Shown here: piece after piece, positions 1 to 10,421 of the stretch | Layout: every line of letters starts with the position of its first letter | Numbering within the stretch: position 1 is the stretch's first letter | Source of the DNA: Dromiciops gliroides | Lineage: Eukaryota > Chordata > Mammalia > Microbiotheria > Microbiotheriidae | Assembly: GCF_019393635.1 (NCBI RefSeq) | Contig: NC_057866.1 | Location: forward strand, 229,661,359 to 229,725,358 | DNA length: 64,000 nucleotides | Direction: 5' to 3' | Program-made: the position numbers and the translations under genes | Notes under the pieces: model-generated | Database searches by the model: none | What the model saw: only the letters and a program-made list of their open reading frames with translations | What the model was told of the DNA's origin: nothing

Positions 1-1082
1 ATCAGACTCTGACTGCTCATACCTTTCAAATTTATTAATTTTTTACAGTGCTAATGTTATTATATAAATTGTCTGTCTGGTTCTGGTGATTTCATTCCTT
101 ACCATTTTATAAAAGATTTAAAAATTGTTCATTTTTCTAATATTGATGTTCATAGCATAAATTCTTCTAGTCCATACAGATCTTTCCCTGCCTCTTTGGA
201 ATCATTTATTTCATCTTTTCTTACTGCAAAATAGTATTCCATCAAATTCATTCTTGGTCATTTAAAAAACAAGCACTTAAAATATAGAGAAGTGACAATG
301 GGGGTGCTAGATATGTTGTATGCACTTTAACATGAGGTTTCTATATCTTTAGGTTTGTTTAATTGTTTTTACTTTATCCTAAGATTCTCACAGAGTGGGG
401 ATAATCTGGAAATATATGTAATATGAAAACAACATGTCAATAAAACTTTAAAAAATATTCTCACATATGAGTGGGCTATTCCAAGACTTGAAAAACAAGG
501 AAGTCAATGGAAAACATCCTTTAGATTCTCCAACCAACTAATTGTTCTCCACCCACCCATACCCTTGCACATTTTGTCCACAAACCAGTCTATTAAAGGT
601 TACTATACTACATTTAACTAAGGAATCAGAAATCTGTTAACACTCCCCATAAGTCAGGTTTTTCCATTAGAATTGAAAACCTGAATGGGGTCTAGAGACA
701 GAAAAGTTAGTCTCAAATAGCTGCCAGTGGGCAAAGGTTAAAGGGATAAGCTTACATGCCATCAGGCAGGAATTTTCATCTTTACAGCTTTGTGAAAATG
801 GTGACCAGAGAGGCCTCACCCCCAACAGAAAATGCTACCCCAGTGAGTGTAAAAGACCTCCAATAACAGTGTGGCCAAAGGGATGTTTAGGCATTGTTGG
901 TATCACACTTTCAGTTGGTTCACTGCCCTAGGTCAGTTTTCCTCATCTGTAAAATGGGGGTAAGAGGAGAGGGAACACGGACTAGGAAACCTCTAAAAGT
1001 ACCTTCTAGCTGTAACGCTTTGTGACCTTTGATTGGGTGATCTTATAACCACCACCCCAAGTTTTTCTCAGTAGAGCCTTAG

Positions 1083-1480
1083 TGGTCAGTTTGTAAAAGC
1101 AGGGCTCTCAGAGATACAAGACCAGCCTTCAAGTCCCCACTCAGGCACTCACTTGCTGTGTGACCATAGGGAAATAAATTAACTTTTTAAAATCTCCATT
1201 TCCTATTGAAAACCAGAGTAAGTATAAAACCTATTTTTTGTTTGTTTGTTTTGCAGGGCCATGAGGGTTAAGTGACTTGCCCAGGGTGACACAGCTATTA
1301 AGTGTCAAGTGTCTGAGGATGGATTTGAACTCAGGTCCTCCTGAATCAAGGGCTAGTACTTTATCCACTGTGTCACCTAGCTGCCCCCTAAAACCTATTT
1401 TTTAAGATTTTCCTGAGGAAGTTACTCTGTAAACCTTCAAGCACTGTATAAATGTCACCTGTCATTTTCTTATAACAATT
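1083..1480 (+). repeat. MIR-type SINE, split by a younger SINE
   Basis: The left part reads as a MIR-like tRNA-derived SINE (a GCTGTGTGACC box, then a tail resembling the CATTTCCT region). The right part resumes after the inserted SINE with a MIR-like 3' section ending near a GCACTGTATAAATG motif. The copy is old and diverged. Confidence 0.5.
1240..1388 (-). repeat. Short marsupial CORE-SINE with 15-bp target duplication
   Basis: In + orientation it runs from a T-rich tail through GTTAAGTGACTTGCCCAGGG to the reversed tRNA-like head ACCTAGCTGCCCC, so it lies on the minus strand. It is flanked by identical copies of TAAAACCTATTTTTT at 1225-1239 and 1389-1403. That is a perfect target-site duplication and marks a fairly young L1-type insertion. 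Confidence 0.93.
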
Positions 1481-1794
1481 ATTTTATTTTCTATACAGTG
1501 TTAGTAGTTGTTGATCCCTCTCTGAGTCCATTTGACAATGGAAAAAGAAGATAATTAACTAATTAAAAGGGGTTACACTTGGGAATATGACTATCACATG
1601 GAAGATGTCTACAAAGAGGGAAAAAATTCCTGGTGATGCTTCTTCTAATTTTAATTTATTTTAAGTTACCTAAAAACTCAGTCGATGGCACCAACCCTAC
1701 CACCTTTATTCAGGTTAAACTCACACATGATAGGACCTATCAGAAATAATTTAACATATAGGAAGAACCTCCATACTTTCTGCTCATACACCTA

Positions 1795-1890
1795 AGACAT
1801 TATTACCTCTACTCTCTTTCTGTCTAAATCCTACCAGTCCTTTAAGACCCAGCTGAAAGTCTATCCAGTCTACTACATGGCTTTTCTTCT
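1795..1890 (+). repeat. L2 LINE 3' fragment
   Basis: The stretch with CCTTTAAGACCCAGCTGAAA resembles the 3' part of mammalian L2, which carries a similar phrase about cropping and delivering text-like CTTTAAGxCCCAGCT. It is short and diverged, and no ends were identified. Confidence 0.5.
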
Positions 1891-2744
1891 TCAATCAGCA
1901 AAAAAAAAAGGTCTACCCAACTTTTCAACTTGCCATGATTTCATTATTATTATTATTATTATTTCATTGTGGCCTGTGAAACCTACTCTTAGAGTCAATT
2001 CTTTGGGTAAGGAAATATAGGTGATTTATCTGATTGCTTGCCACCTCAGGGAGGGAAAGAGGGATAAAATCTGGAATTTAAAACTTTAAATAAAAATATT
2101 TATTATTTTTAAAAAAGAAAAAGAAAATATAGGTGAGTGTGTTGTTTCCAGAGGGTAACTTAACAAGTTTCTCCTGCCTGCAGAGAATCAGCCGGTGGAA
2201 CCTTAGAGCAAGGAAGACTTTTGTTCAGTCCCTGCTTATGATGTGTTCTGTCTGTGTGAGCCTCAGTAAATTGGATTTTACAGGCCCTGAGTTCCTTTTA
2301 TTTCTCAATCTTTGATAAGATTTGTTAAATAAGGTGCTGTCCTTAGTGTGTACAAGGATGTCCCATATAGGTGAAATAACAGGTCTGGTCTGTGTTGGGG
2401 ATATAACAAGAGGCAAGAGAAGAGAGGACTCAGGGGTCTTCATTAAAATTTTCTTAGTAGATGAGGCATGATTTATTTAATGCATAAGGTAATTGACACT
2501 TTGGAAAAACTAGAAACCCCTAAATATAAGTACATTTCAGGAGTGGGGTAAGGTATGCGTGCTTGGGGGTAGAGAGCAAGGTTTCATGAAAATGTGACCA
2601 TGACAGACGCCAAATGACTGGTATTATGAGGGTGTCAAGTGTAATAAGGATACAACAAAACCCTGAGGAAAGATGTCACAAATATGAAGGAATGGAAATA
2701 AAAAGAGAGTCTCCAAAATATGAAAGGAGAAGGTGCTGCAGGAA

Positions 2745-2850
2745 GAGATGATTCATTCATTTAGCCAGTCATTCATGCATTCAAGAAGCACCTCATGTTA
2801 GTTAGGCACTATGTTAGTTGCCTGGGGACGCAAGGACATCCTGTTCCCTC
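2745..2850 (+). repeat. Diverged copy of a dispersed family (low certainty)
   Basis: The order of motifs (CATTCA..., GCACCTCATGTTAG, AGGCACTATGTTAG, GGGGACGCAAGGA, CCTGTTCCCTCC) parallels the clearer copies at 20440, 24205, 27308, 30230, 35170 and 60725. This copy is weaker than those. Confidence 0.35.
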
Positions 2851-3061
2851 CATCCTCCCCCCCCCCCAAAAAAACACCTTATCTCTGTCCTCAAAAATTT
2901 GTTTTGCTCTAAGAAAAATGTCCCTTGCTTGTATCTCAAGGGTAGGTATTTGGTGGGTCCATGGGAAATGGAGCCACCTCAGTGTGCTGCTGTTACTTCA
3001 CAGAACCAAAATAGTTTTGGGAGAGCCAAGAGTTAATGGGAAAGAACAGGTCAAAGGATAA

Positions 3062-3328
3062 AGATGGGTGAGGTAGCCCACACTTATAATCCCAATTATT
3101 GAGGAGGCCGAGGCTTATGGATCTCTTGAGCTTGAGAGTTCTGAGCTGCACTGGGATATCCCAATGGGAAATATCAACATAGTAAGTTCACCTGAATAGG
3201 GGAGAGGGCAGCAAGGAAGGGCAACCCAACCCACGTTAGAAACAGCTCCCATGCCTATTACAGGTAGGGTAGGTCTATCTATGAGCAGCCACCATACTTA
3301 CAGTCTGAGTGAAATAAGGTTTTTGAGG
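3062..3328 (+). pseudogene. 7SL RNA (SRP RNA) retropseudogene
   Basis: The sequence tracks the SRP RNA from end to end. The 5' Alu-domain part shows TAATCCCAATTATT and GAGGAGGCCGAGGCT, followed by GATCTCTTGAG and GAGTTCTGAGCTGCA. The S-domain part has AGAAACAGCTCCCATGCC, and the 3' part GAGCAGCCACCATACTTACAG. It is about 270 nt long, against roughly 300 nt for the functional RNA, and ends in an A-rich run (from 3329). Many substitutions and small gaps mean it is not a working SRP RNA. Because it contains the S domain it is a full-length 7SL copy rather than an Alu-like dimer. No clear target duplication was found. Confidence 0.82.
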
Positions 3329-3436
3329 AAAAAAAAGAGAAAACAATGAAAGTATCCAGTCATGTGATACATTCCCAGGACACATGAGTGCCTATTTTCA
3401 TATCCACATTAATGCAAAATTGATACAGAACTTTGA

Positions 3437-3676
3437 GGATGTGTTTGTTCAGTCATTTTTCAGTCACATTCAACTCTTTATGACTGGCCTTTTTTTTTGG
3501 GGGGGGGGTCTAGGCAAAGATACTGAGATCCTTTCCCAGCTCTTTTTACAGATGAGGAAACTGAGGGCAAACAGGGATAAGTAACTTGCCCAAGGTCAGA
3601 GATCAGACTTGAACTCAGGAAGAAGAGTCTTTTTGACTCCAGGCCAGCCACTCTATCCATTGCACCACCTAACAAG
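3437..3676 (-). repeat. tRNA-headed SINE with RTE/BovB-like tail
   Basis: In + orientation it starts with the reversed tail (GTTCAGTCATTTTTCAGTCA, ATGACTGGCC) and passes through CAGATGAGGAAACTGAGGGC to the reversed head (TCTATCCATTGCACCACCTA). The reversed tail corresponds to the GTCGGACACGACTGA-type ending known from BovB/RTE LINEs, which suggests RTE-driven mobility. The copy is diverged and carries a T/G homopolymer. Confidence 0.8.
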
Positions 3677-5035
3677 CTTTTAACTGGGTAGTAGCTATTC
3701 TTCATTTCAACCACTTTTGCTTCCAGAACAAAAGATGCCAATGGTGCATTCTCAGAAAGTAGGAGGTCATAAAATCACCATTTCAATCAGTAGAAATAAG
3801 GAGAATATAGTAGAACAGGAAAGTGGCTTTTAAATTTTGTGTGTGAAATTATAAAATTATAAAAAGTTATAAATTATAAAAATTATAAATTATAAAAACA
3901 ATTCTTGCTACTCTAACCCACTTTGGTGGTTTTCATTGTGAGTTAATCCTAATGCATGAGCAAAAGTTATGAGGTGAGGTTCTGGAAAAAGATTCTAAAA
4001 ATAATGTTTGTAGATATGAAATAAGTATACTTATAATTTTTGTGCATGGGATAGTCCTTGCTTTAAGCAAAGGAAGAGTGGTCTACTCTTGCTTTTCCCT
4101 CTTCACAATGAGATGAATATGTGATCTCCCTGTGCAACTATTCCAACTTTTTAAAGGACCATATTAACTTGTGCAGACACAATCTTGCATTTGGGCATCT
4201 GTTTATTTTGGGGGATAGATATTCTTTACTAAAGTCCTTCTTCTCAGTAGGGTGTAGAGGTGACCTTGCATTGACAAAAGCTATGCTGACAGAATGCAAG
4301 TCCTGGCAGATTCTCACCCAGCTGGAAAGGCTTCAAGAATGGGCTCCAAGGGTATACTATATGTCTGTCATCTGAGGACCAGACTAGCTAAGTTTGGAGA
4401 AACTTCTCACTAGAAAGCTGACCATGAGGGGGTTATTTCTTTTGTCAATAGCATCTCATGAAGGCTATCTACCAATGTGTAGATGGATTTTGATTAGTGT
4501 GGTTGGATGAAATGCCCACATAAGATCAAGCCAATGATCACTGGAATCTTCAGAGATGTGCTGTTTTTAGTGTCCAAGAAATGGTTTGTATGTACATCTT
4601 TTCATATGTGTGATCTACACATACCATGACAAACACAAAGCTGGCTTTTGTATCTGATTGCTTTGGCCCTTAGCTATTCTGGTGAATAGATTAGTTTATG
4701 TTTCGACATATGTGCTTTTTTTTGGTAGGAAAATGTTTCAGCAAGTTCATTTCTGATGAACTTTTTAAATTGTTTTTTTTTTCTGTCTGCACAATGCTAT
4801 GTTAATGTTTGAGATGTTCTCTTGGAGTTGGTTTATTTATCCAGGTGATGGTTTTATTGCATATATAAGTATATTTATACCTAAGATAATTTTTCTTTTC
4901 AGAAATATGAGTGAAATTATGGTTCTGCATTTGATAGTTATTTCATTTGTGAGTGTGGAGCATGGAGGAAGGAAGGAAAAAGATATTAAAGCACTTTACT
5001 CCAATTTCTTCAAATGTCTTTTTAACTTACTATAT

Positions 5036-5200
5036 TTCTCTCCCATTCTTTGAACCCTATACCATTTTGCTCATACCTAGTAGAGCACTTATCACAGTTA
5101 CTTGCATACTCCTTGTATCTCTCCTACAGATCATAAATTCCTTGAAGATGTCAGCTGTGTCTCAGTCTTCATTGGCTTCTCCATACAATCCCTAATAGAG
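5036..5200 (+). repeat. L2-type LINE 3' fragment
   Basis: The series GAGCACTTATCACAGTTACT, ATAAATTCCTTGAAGATG and a weak CTCAGTCTTC phrase resembles the common mammalian L2 3' end that runs into CTCCTTGAGGGCAGGGACTG. It is strongly diverged. Confidence 0.45.
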
Positions 5201-5261
5201 AACTGCATTTCAAATAATTGAATTGCATCAAAAGGTTGATTGAAAACTGTTCAAAATGTCC

Positions 5262-5600
5262 CTTCTCCTTTCTTTTTTTTTACTTTGAATGGAATTTTAT
5301 TTTCCAAAATATATGTAAAAACAAATTTTAACGTCAATTTTTTAAAACTTTGTTTTCCAACTTCTCTTTCTCCCTCTAGTCCCACCGTCCACCCACAAGA
5401 ACTCAAGCAATTCAAAATAAGTTATACATGAGTAGTCATGGAAAAATTCTCATATTAGCAAGTTGTGAGAGAAAACATTAAAAAAAACACTTCAGATTAA
5501 GGAATCGTCAAAGAGGAAAAGAAAAAAATGTGTTTCCATCTGTTTTCAGATACTATCAGTTCTTTCTCTGCAGATGGGCTGCAATCCTTCTTTCTTTATC
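5262..5600 (-). mobile_element. L1 3' UTR fragment
   Basis: A T-rich start (reversed poly-A) is followed by TTTTATTTTCCAAAATATAT and GTAAAAACAAATTTTAACGT. Further on come AGTTATACATGAGTAGTCAT and ATCAGTTCTTTCTCTGCAGA. These are features I know from the 3' UTR of marsupial L1 elements read in antisense. No ORF2 sequence is attached, so this is a heavily 5'-truncated copy. Confidence 0.7.
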
Positions 5601-5734
5601 CCTATATTTATATGTCTATGTCTATATCTAGCTTCATGTTTAAATATATCTCTATATCTTCATCTAGATATTTTATCTATATAGTTAACTATTGATCTAC
5701 ATCTAAAGAGAAAGAGAGAGGGAGAGTTTATATG

Positions 5735-5960
5735 TGTCCTAGGCAGTAAGCAGGAGTCAGGAAAACTTGGGCCTGAGATACTTCATGCTTTGTGAACCTA
5801 GGCAAGTCACTTAACTTCTTCATGCTTCACTCAGTTCTTCATCTGTAAAATGAGGATAATAATACTATCTGCCTAACAAGGTTTCTGTTGTGATAATCAA
5901 AAAAGAAAAGACTTTTGCAAGCCTGAAGGTGCTATATAAATAATAGCTATTATTCTTTAT
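5735..5960 (+). repeat. MIR-type SINE
   Basis: It contains CTAGGCAAGTCACTTAACTT, TTCATCTGTAAAATGAGGAT and a tail with GGTGCTATATAAATAATAGC, the usual MIR/THER order. The head is degraded. Confidence 0.75.
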
Positions 5961-6079
5961 GTCTATATTTTTTGTTATGTGATTGAATCACTAGATTAAC
6001 AATTTGCTTAACTTCCCACTTTCATCTTAACTTTCCAAAGCAGGGTATATGGGGTAGCTCTAGGAATGTAATCTGTAAA

Positions 6080-6185
6080 GAACCATTAGAAATAATTCAG
6101 CCAAACCCCTTCATTTTTTTCAACAGTGAAAACTCAAGCCCAGAGGGGTGAGTTGATCCAGGTCCCTCAGCTAATGAGGTTCTCT
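6080..6185 (-). repeat. MIR-related fragment
   Basis: CATTTTTTTCAACAGTGAAA, CTCAAGCCCAGAGGGG and CAGCTAATGAGG follow the order of an antisense MIR core. It is short and old. Confidence 0.4.
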
Positions 6186-6659
6186 TTTGATTATATCACT
6201 TCCCTTCCCCCCACCCCAGGGCAGCACACAGACCCAATAACTATCCCCCTCCCCAAAATGCTAGCCCAGATTCCTTCCTCTTGTAGAACCAGGAATGCTG
6301 GGTTTCTTCTAACAAATTCCTTCCCTAGTTAAAACTGAGGGAAACCATTAAAATGTGAAAGTCTTCCACCCCTCCGCTGCCACCAAAGAACAACAATAAC
6401 AATGCAATCCTAGGAAGAGAAAACATGCCAGTCTTTAATCTACTGAAAATGACAAATTTCAGAATGAGGAGGAAGCTCCCGGAATGAGAAACCTCCAGGG
6501 CATGGGCAGACTGTCAGAGGATCTGAATATCACACACTGTACCATGGGTCCTCAAGTTTTCTTACAGAAATAAAGGAAGTAGTTAGTGATTCTTTCTAAT
6601 AACTTGGCTAGAAAAGTTCTCCCTGTTCCTTCTTTTTGACTTGGGTTCGCTTGCGTTTG

Positions 6660-6848
<189 letters not shown>

Positions 6849-7555
6849 AGGAGATTTACAGTGGGAATAGACTTGAAACTCTAACCCACTTAAAAAACAG
6901 AACCCTGAACTTTTCAAGGATACTTCTTGCCTCCCATCACAGTATGACATTGTCTTAGATATGAATTTTGTTGTTACCTCTCCACTAGAGGTAAAATTTT
7001 CCACCCACTGGCTTCTTAGCACAAAGATCCAACTCCAGTCTTCAACCTCAGTGACGTCTTATCATTTCTCAATGCTATGTCCCTTCTAGAGACCTCTGGG
7101 TGCGCTTGGAGATTTTAATCTGAATAGTATTGTTATTGTTATTACTAATATAATTTTTTAAATCACCTTCTCTCATCCCTTCAGATGAACGCCTGACCCT
7201 TAACATCCGAAAACAGGAGTACCTGTGAGCCTATCCGGGAGGAAGGAACGCTTGATCCAGAGCACAGCTGCTACCATTCATTCCTTACTGAGACTGGGTC
7301 TTACGAAACAACTGAGAAACCCTGGAAGCACTGACCCAAGACTGCTTGCCTGCCTGCCTGCAACAGGGTCCCAAGGACGGTTGCCTCACTCACCTGGCTG
7401 GTGAAGTGGATTTGGCATCTATCCGGAAAGACTCAAATACATTTGGAGAATCCAGTGCCTTCCTCCTTTGTTTTTCCTGGGCACAGTTCCTTCCCTAATT
7501 GTCCCACGGGACTCACTATCATTGCGCCCTTTGGAGATGCAACCCCCCCTTCACA

Positions 7556-7696
7556 AGATGCTCACACAGACGAGTGCACACACACATTTATGTACATACA
7601 CCCCCCCCCAACCAATTCATACGTACACAATGCGCTCACAATAGGATTATAGGAGCACACACGTTCCTACTCACATGCACATGCATACACCCCCCT

Positions 7697-7740
<44 letters not shown>

Positions 7741-7860
7741 ATCACAGCCACGCGCTCTCGCAGGGATATACATACGCAAACATTCACGCACACATAATCA
7801 GAGGCGCCCACACTCAAACGCATAGACATTCACTAGCTACACAGGCGTGCATACGCTATT
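7556..7860. repeat. CA-rich tract including (CA)20
   Basis: A pure CA run of 20 units lies at 7699-7738. Around it are many shorter, CpG-bearing CA-type stretches (CACACAGACGAG, ACATACGCAAAC, GCACACATAATC). Alternating purine-pyrimidine DNA of this kind can adopt Z-form, and it sits about 0.7-1.0 kb upstream of the predicted DKK2 start. Confidence 0.85.
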
Positions 7861-8326
7861 GGTAACCTGCTCATGCACTGTACACACTGGCCGGGGTAAA
7901 AGGGGAGGGCGTGGTGGTGGTCTTGGTCATTTCAGGATCTGAGTGCGAACAAGCGGCCCAGGGCATTGTCAGATTCCAGAACAGGGCGCCTGTCCCTGGC
8001 CAGAGCCACAGTCAGGCACGCCCTTATTTGAAACCTCAGTTTCCCCTCCCCAGCCTTCCCTTAGATACTCGGGCTTCTGGGCAACAATGCCCTGTAGCTT
8101 GTCTGATTCCAGACTGGGCCAGCTGTCGGAGCTCCCGCCTCCCCTTTCCCCATCCACACCCGTTTCCCCTCCAGATGCGCTCTCCTCTGCCCACCCCTCT
8201 CTCTCTTCGTCGCATCCCCGCAGGAGCTGCAATATTGATTGGACCCCCTAATTCCTGGGGGGCTGAAGCCCAGTGGCTTTCCTGGTGGCCGCGTGAAGCA
8301 GACATACAGAGGATGGAGAAAAAGTT

Positions 8327-8424
8327 GAAGAAGGGGGGGAGGAGGGGAAGGGGGAAACGAGGGGGAGGGGAGGGATAGGAGGAGGAAAGGAAGGGAGGAA
8401 GGAAGGGGAGTGAGAGAGGGGGGA
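8327..8424 (+). promoter_or_regulatory. Purine-rich, G-quadruplex-prone tract
   Basis: This near-pure G/A strand has only a few pyrimidines. Between 8333 and 8374 it has at least four closely spaced runs of three or more G (GGGGGG, GGGG, GGGGG, GGGGG, GGGG, GGG), which satisfies the usual G-quadruplex pattern. It ends about 95 bp upstream of the TATA box, so a role in promoter opening is possible but is my inference. Confidence 0.6.
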
Positions 8425-8482
8425 GCACGGGTATGAGTTGGGGGTGAGAGAATCGGTTTCACTCTTTGTCACTCTTGAATTG

Positions 8483-8526
8483 GGGGCGGAGGAATCTAGA
8501 AAGCCCACTGCAGCCTGCTATAAAAA
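8483..8526 (+). promoter_or_regulatory. DKK2: GC box and TATA box of DKK2 core promoter
   Basis: GGGGCGG at 8483-8489 is an Sp1/KLF-type GC box. TATAAAAA at 8519-8526 is a strong TATA element. A TATA box at this place predicts transcription start near 8549-8552, about 920 nt before the start codon. DKK2 is known to be tissue-restricted, which fits a TATA promoter inside a CpG-rich block. The start site itself is inferred. Confidence 0.7.
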
Positions 8527-8950
8527 GAAAAGGGGTTAGCGGGAAGAGAGCAAAGAGAGTGAGTGTAGCAGAGAGAGGGGGGGAGACAGAGTAAGGGGAG
8601 AGAGGGAGAGCAGCAAGCAGCCCGTGCCGGTGCCGAGAGAACACAGTGTCACTCTCTGCCTGGGTGTCTGTAGCTGCCCTGAGTGTAACAGAGGGAAAGG
8701 CTGATTGTGCGTGAGCGTGTGCCTGTGTGTGTGGATAAAACCCTGGCTCGGTCTCTGCCTCCGGGTCTCCAGCCCCTCGGGGTTGCTCTACGGGCTCCCC
8801 AAAGTAGCGCCTACTAACCTGGAACTGGAGGACGTGTGCTCTGACACAGTGCAGGGACTCAGACAAAAGACGAGAAAGACAAGGGGAGAAGGAAAGAAAA
8901 CAGGAGGAAAACCAACCCCCAGACAGCTAAACCAGAAGGTGTGGGGGTCT

Positions 8951-9001
8951 ATGTGTGGGGGAAATAACCCTACCCTTCTTCTAGCCCTTGGGGGCCCTTG
9001 A
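8951..9001 (+). promoter_or_regulatory. Upstream ORF 1, 16 codons
   Basis: ATG at 8951 opens a frame encoding MCGGNNPTLLLALGGP and stops with TGA at 8999-9001, well before the DKK2 start. The start context (TCTATGT) is weak because position -3 is a pyrimidine. If the leader is as predicted, this ORF could reduce scanning to the main ATG. Confidence 0.5.
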
Positions 9002-9248
9002 ATTCGGGCCGATTTGCATCCCCCCGTTCTCCCCCGGCTGGCTGGGGGCAGGGACGAAGGAGGGCGGACTTCGAAGCTCCTTCCCAAGTTGTCTGGGGCA
9101 GGGCTGCTCAGCTGGGCTCTGCATCACCTTGGGGCACGCCTTCTGGGGTGGGGAGGCGCTTCGCATCTTACTGCCTGAAGAATTTCCCCAACTCGTGAAG
9201 AAACCGGCGCTGGAGAAGTGACCTCTGGTCTCGGAACTCCCAGCCTGA

Positions 9249-9278
9249 ATGGTTAAGACTGAGTTTGCACTTTTCTAG
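9249..9278 (+). promoter_or_regulatory. Upstream ORF 2, 9 codons
   Basis: ATG at 9249 encodes MVKTEFALF and stops with TAG at 9276-9278, about 190 nt before the DKK2 start. Its context (CTGAATGG) has G at +4 but a pyrimidine-poor, non-ideal upstream side. The spacing would permit reinitiation at the main ATG. Confidence 0.5.
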
Positions 9279-9470
9279 ACTCCAATTTCCCGAAGTCACT
9301 CAAGGTTTGGGGGACAGTGACTGAGACTCCCTCTCGCTTCCTGCATCTTGGGCTATTTGCTGGCTCTCTTTTTGGAAGATCAGTTCTGGGTTTCATTGCT
9401 TCCTTGCTACTTCTCCCTCCCCTCCTAGGTTTTTACCTTTATTGGGGTCCCCTCTTGCTTTGCTGGGGAG

Positions 9471-9692
9471 ATGACCCTTATGATGTGGAATAAGGAATCC
9501 TCCCGCTGCCTCCTTTTACTAGCCGCGGTCCTGATGGTGGAGAGCTCCCAGCTGGGAAGCTCGAGATCCAAACTGAACTCCATCAAGTCCGTCCTGGGCG
9601 GGGAGACCCCGACTCAGGCAACCAATCGATCTGCGGCCATCTACCAAGGACTGACTTTCGGCAGCAGTAAGAAGGGCAAAAACCTGGGGCAG
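9471..9692 (+). CDS. DKK2: Dickkopf-2 (DKK2), coding exon 1
   Basis: DKK2 is a secreted Cys-rich protein that binds LRP5/6 (and Kremen) and modulates canonical Wnt signalling outside the cell. This exon encodes residues 1-74. Residues 1 to about 26-33 form the signal peptide, with the hydrophobic core CLLLLAAVLMVESS. The N-terminal linker follows, with SKLNSIKSVLGGETP, a potential N-glycosylation site NRS near residue 52, YQGLTFG and the basic SKKGKNLGQ. Against the human protein as I remember it, about 58 of 74 residues match and there are no gaps. The start is chosen because it aligns with the human first Met and has G at -3; a second and third Met follow at codons 4-5. The coding sequence breaks after CAG at codon 74, phase 0, where the human gene also splices. 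The Cys-rich domains lie in later exons, which are not in this window. Differences cluster in the first ten residues, which are removed with the signal peptide. Confidence 0.96.
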
Positions 9693-9698
9693 GTAGGA
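9693..9698 (+). other. DKK2: Splice donor of DKK2 exon 1
   Basis: GGGCAG|GTAGGA is a good GT donor placed exactly where similarity to DKK2 stops. Reading through it gives unrelated residues and a stop at 9777-9779. Confidence 0.92.
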
Positions 9699-10358
9699 AA
9701 ATCGTCAAAACACAGTCATCAGCAAGGAGAGGTATGGGACCATTCTTCCAAACACTGCTTATGTTTGTCTTGCCCTTAGATCAGGTGCTTGCTGCATATG
9801 GGTTGTGTTAGCACAGCTGTCCCTAAGCCGTGGTCTTGATTTGAAAGCCTGTGTGTGCGAGTGTGTTCAGGAGCTTGTGTTCATATAGTTTTGCCAAGTA
9901 CAGGATTTTGGGGAAAACCTTCACGTGAGTATAGACATATACAGGTACATGACATGTGTGTATAAACACACTTGTTGATTAGTCTCATTTTTCAAAATCC
10001 CCAAATCTCCTAGTTGTCATAGATATGACATACGACTGTCTTTCTCTCTTTCCCGCCCCCCCCCAAGTGGAGCGTGAATGTTGGTTCTAGGTAGAAGAAT
10101 TTACGGTTCTTCACTCCTGAAAAGAAAACTGTGTGTTTGTGTGGGATAAAATAATGCTGCCTGTGTACACTGGAACAGCCACAGCAACACATACATCATT
10201 ACAAGACAGGTCAAAAAGCTTGAAATATCTCGAAAATTTCTGCCTCTGTGTCTCTGTTTCCCCTTGTCTGTTTTTGTGTCTCTTATTGTCACTATCTCAG
10301 CCTCTGTCTCTGTGTGCCACTGTTTGCGTCCTATATATATGCAGGTAAAAGTCCCCTT

Positions 10359-10389
10359 CCCCCCCCCCCCCCCCAATCCCTGCACACAG

Positions 10390-10420
<31 letters not shown>
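10359..10420 (+). repeat. Poly-C run and (CA)15 microsatellite
   Basis: Sixteen C residues lie at 10359-10374 and a pure CA run at 10391-10420, inside the first kilobase of the intron. Open frames through this region are artefacts of the repeats. Confidence 0.9.

Positions 10421-10421
<1 letters not shown>

Larger units (their letters stand above)
8549..9470 (+). other. DKK2: Predicted DKK2 5' untranslated region
   Basis: From the predicted start to the DKK2 ATG there is about 0.92 kb of GC-rich leader that begins with a GA-rich segment. Only two ATG triplets were found in it, and both open short ORFs (listed separately). A long leader is consistent with my memory of mammalian DKK2 mRNAs. 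A pyrimidine-rich stretch ending in CAG-like TAG at 9427-9428 could act as an acceptor, but nothing requires an extra 5' exon. Confidence 0.6.
7866..9720. promoter_or_regulatory. DKK2: CpG-rich promoter block of DKK2
   Basis: Compared with the AT-rich flanks, this block is GC-rich and has many CpG dinucleotides (GCGGCCC, GGGCGCC, TTCGTCGC, CCCCGC, GGGCGGGG). It covers the proximal promoter, the whole predicted 5' UTR and the first coding exon. I judged this by eye and did not compute an island score. Confidence 0.75.

Noticed and set aside
1240-1388. tRNA-like heads of the many SINEs as possible tRNA genes
   Set aside because: They keep only promoter-box fragments, lack a complete cloverleaf and are joined to SINE bodies.
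7911-8508. Several overlapping 86-155-codon frames on both strands near the DKK2 promoter
   Set aside because: They overlap each other on both strands in GC-rich and purine-rich DNA, have Pro/Ser- or Gly/Arg-biased composition and match no known family.
9427-9428. Pyrimidine-rich acceptor-like site upstream of the DKK2 ATG
   Set aside because: It is a fair acceptor by sequence, but the promoter and leader are continuous and no upstream donor or exon is needed. Kept only as a remark.
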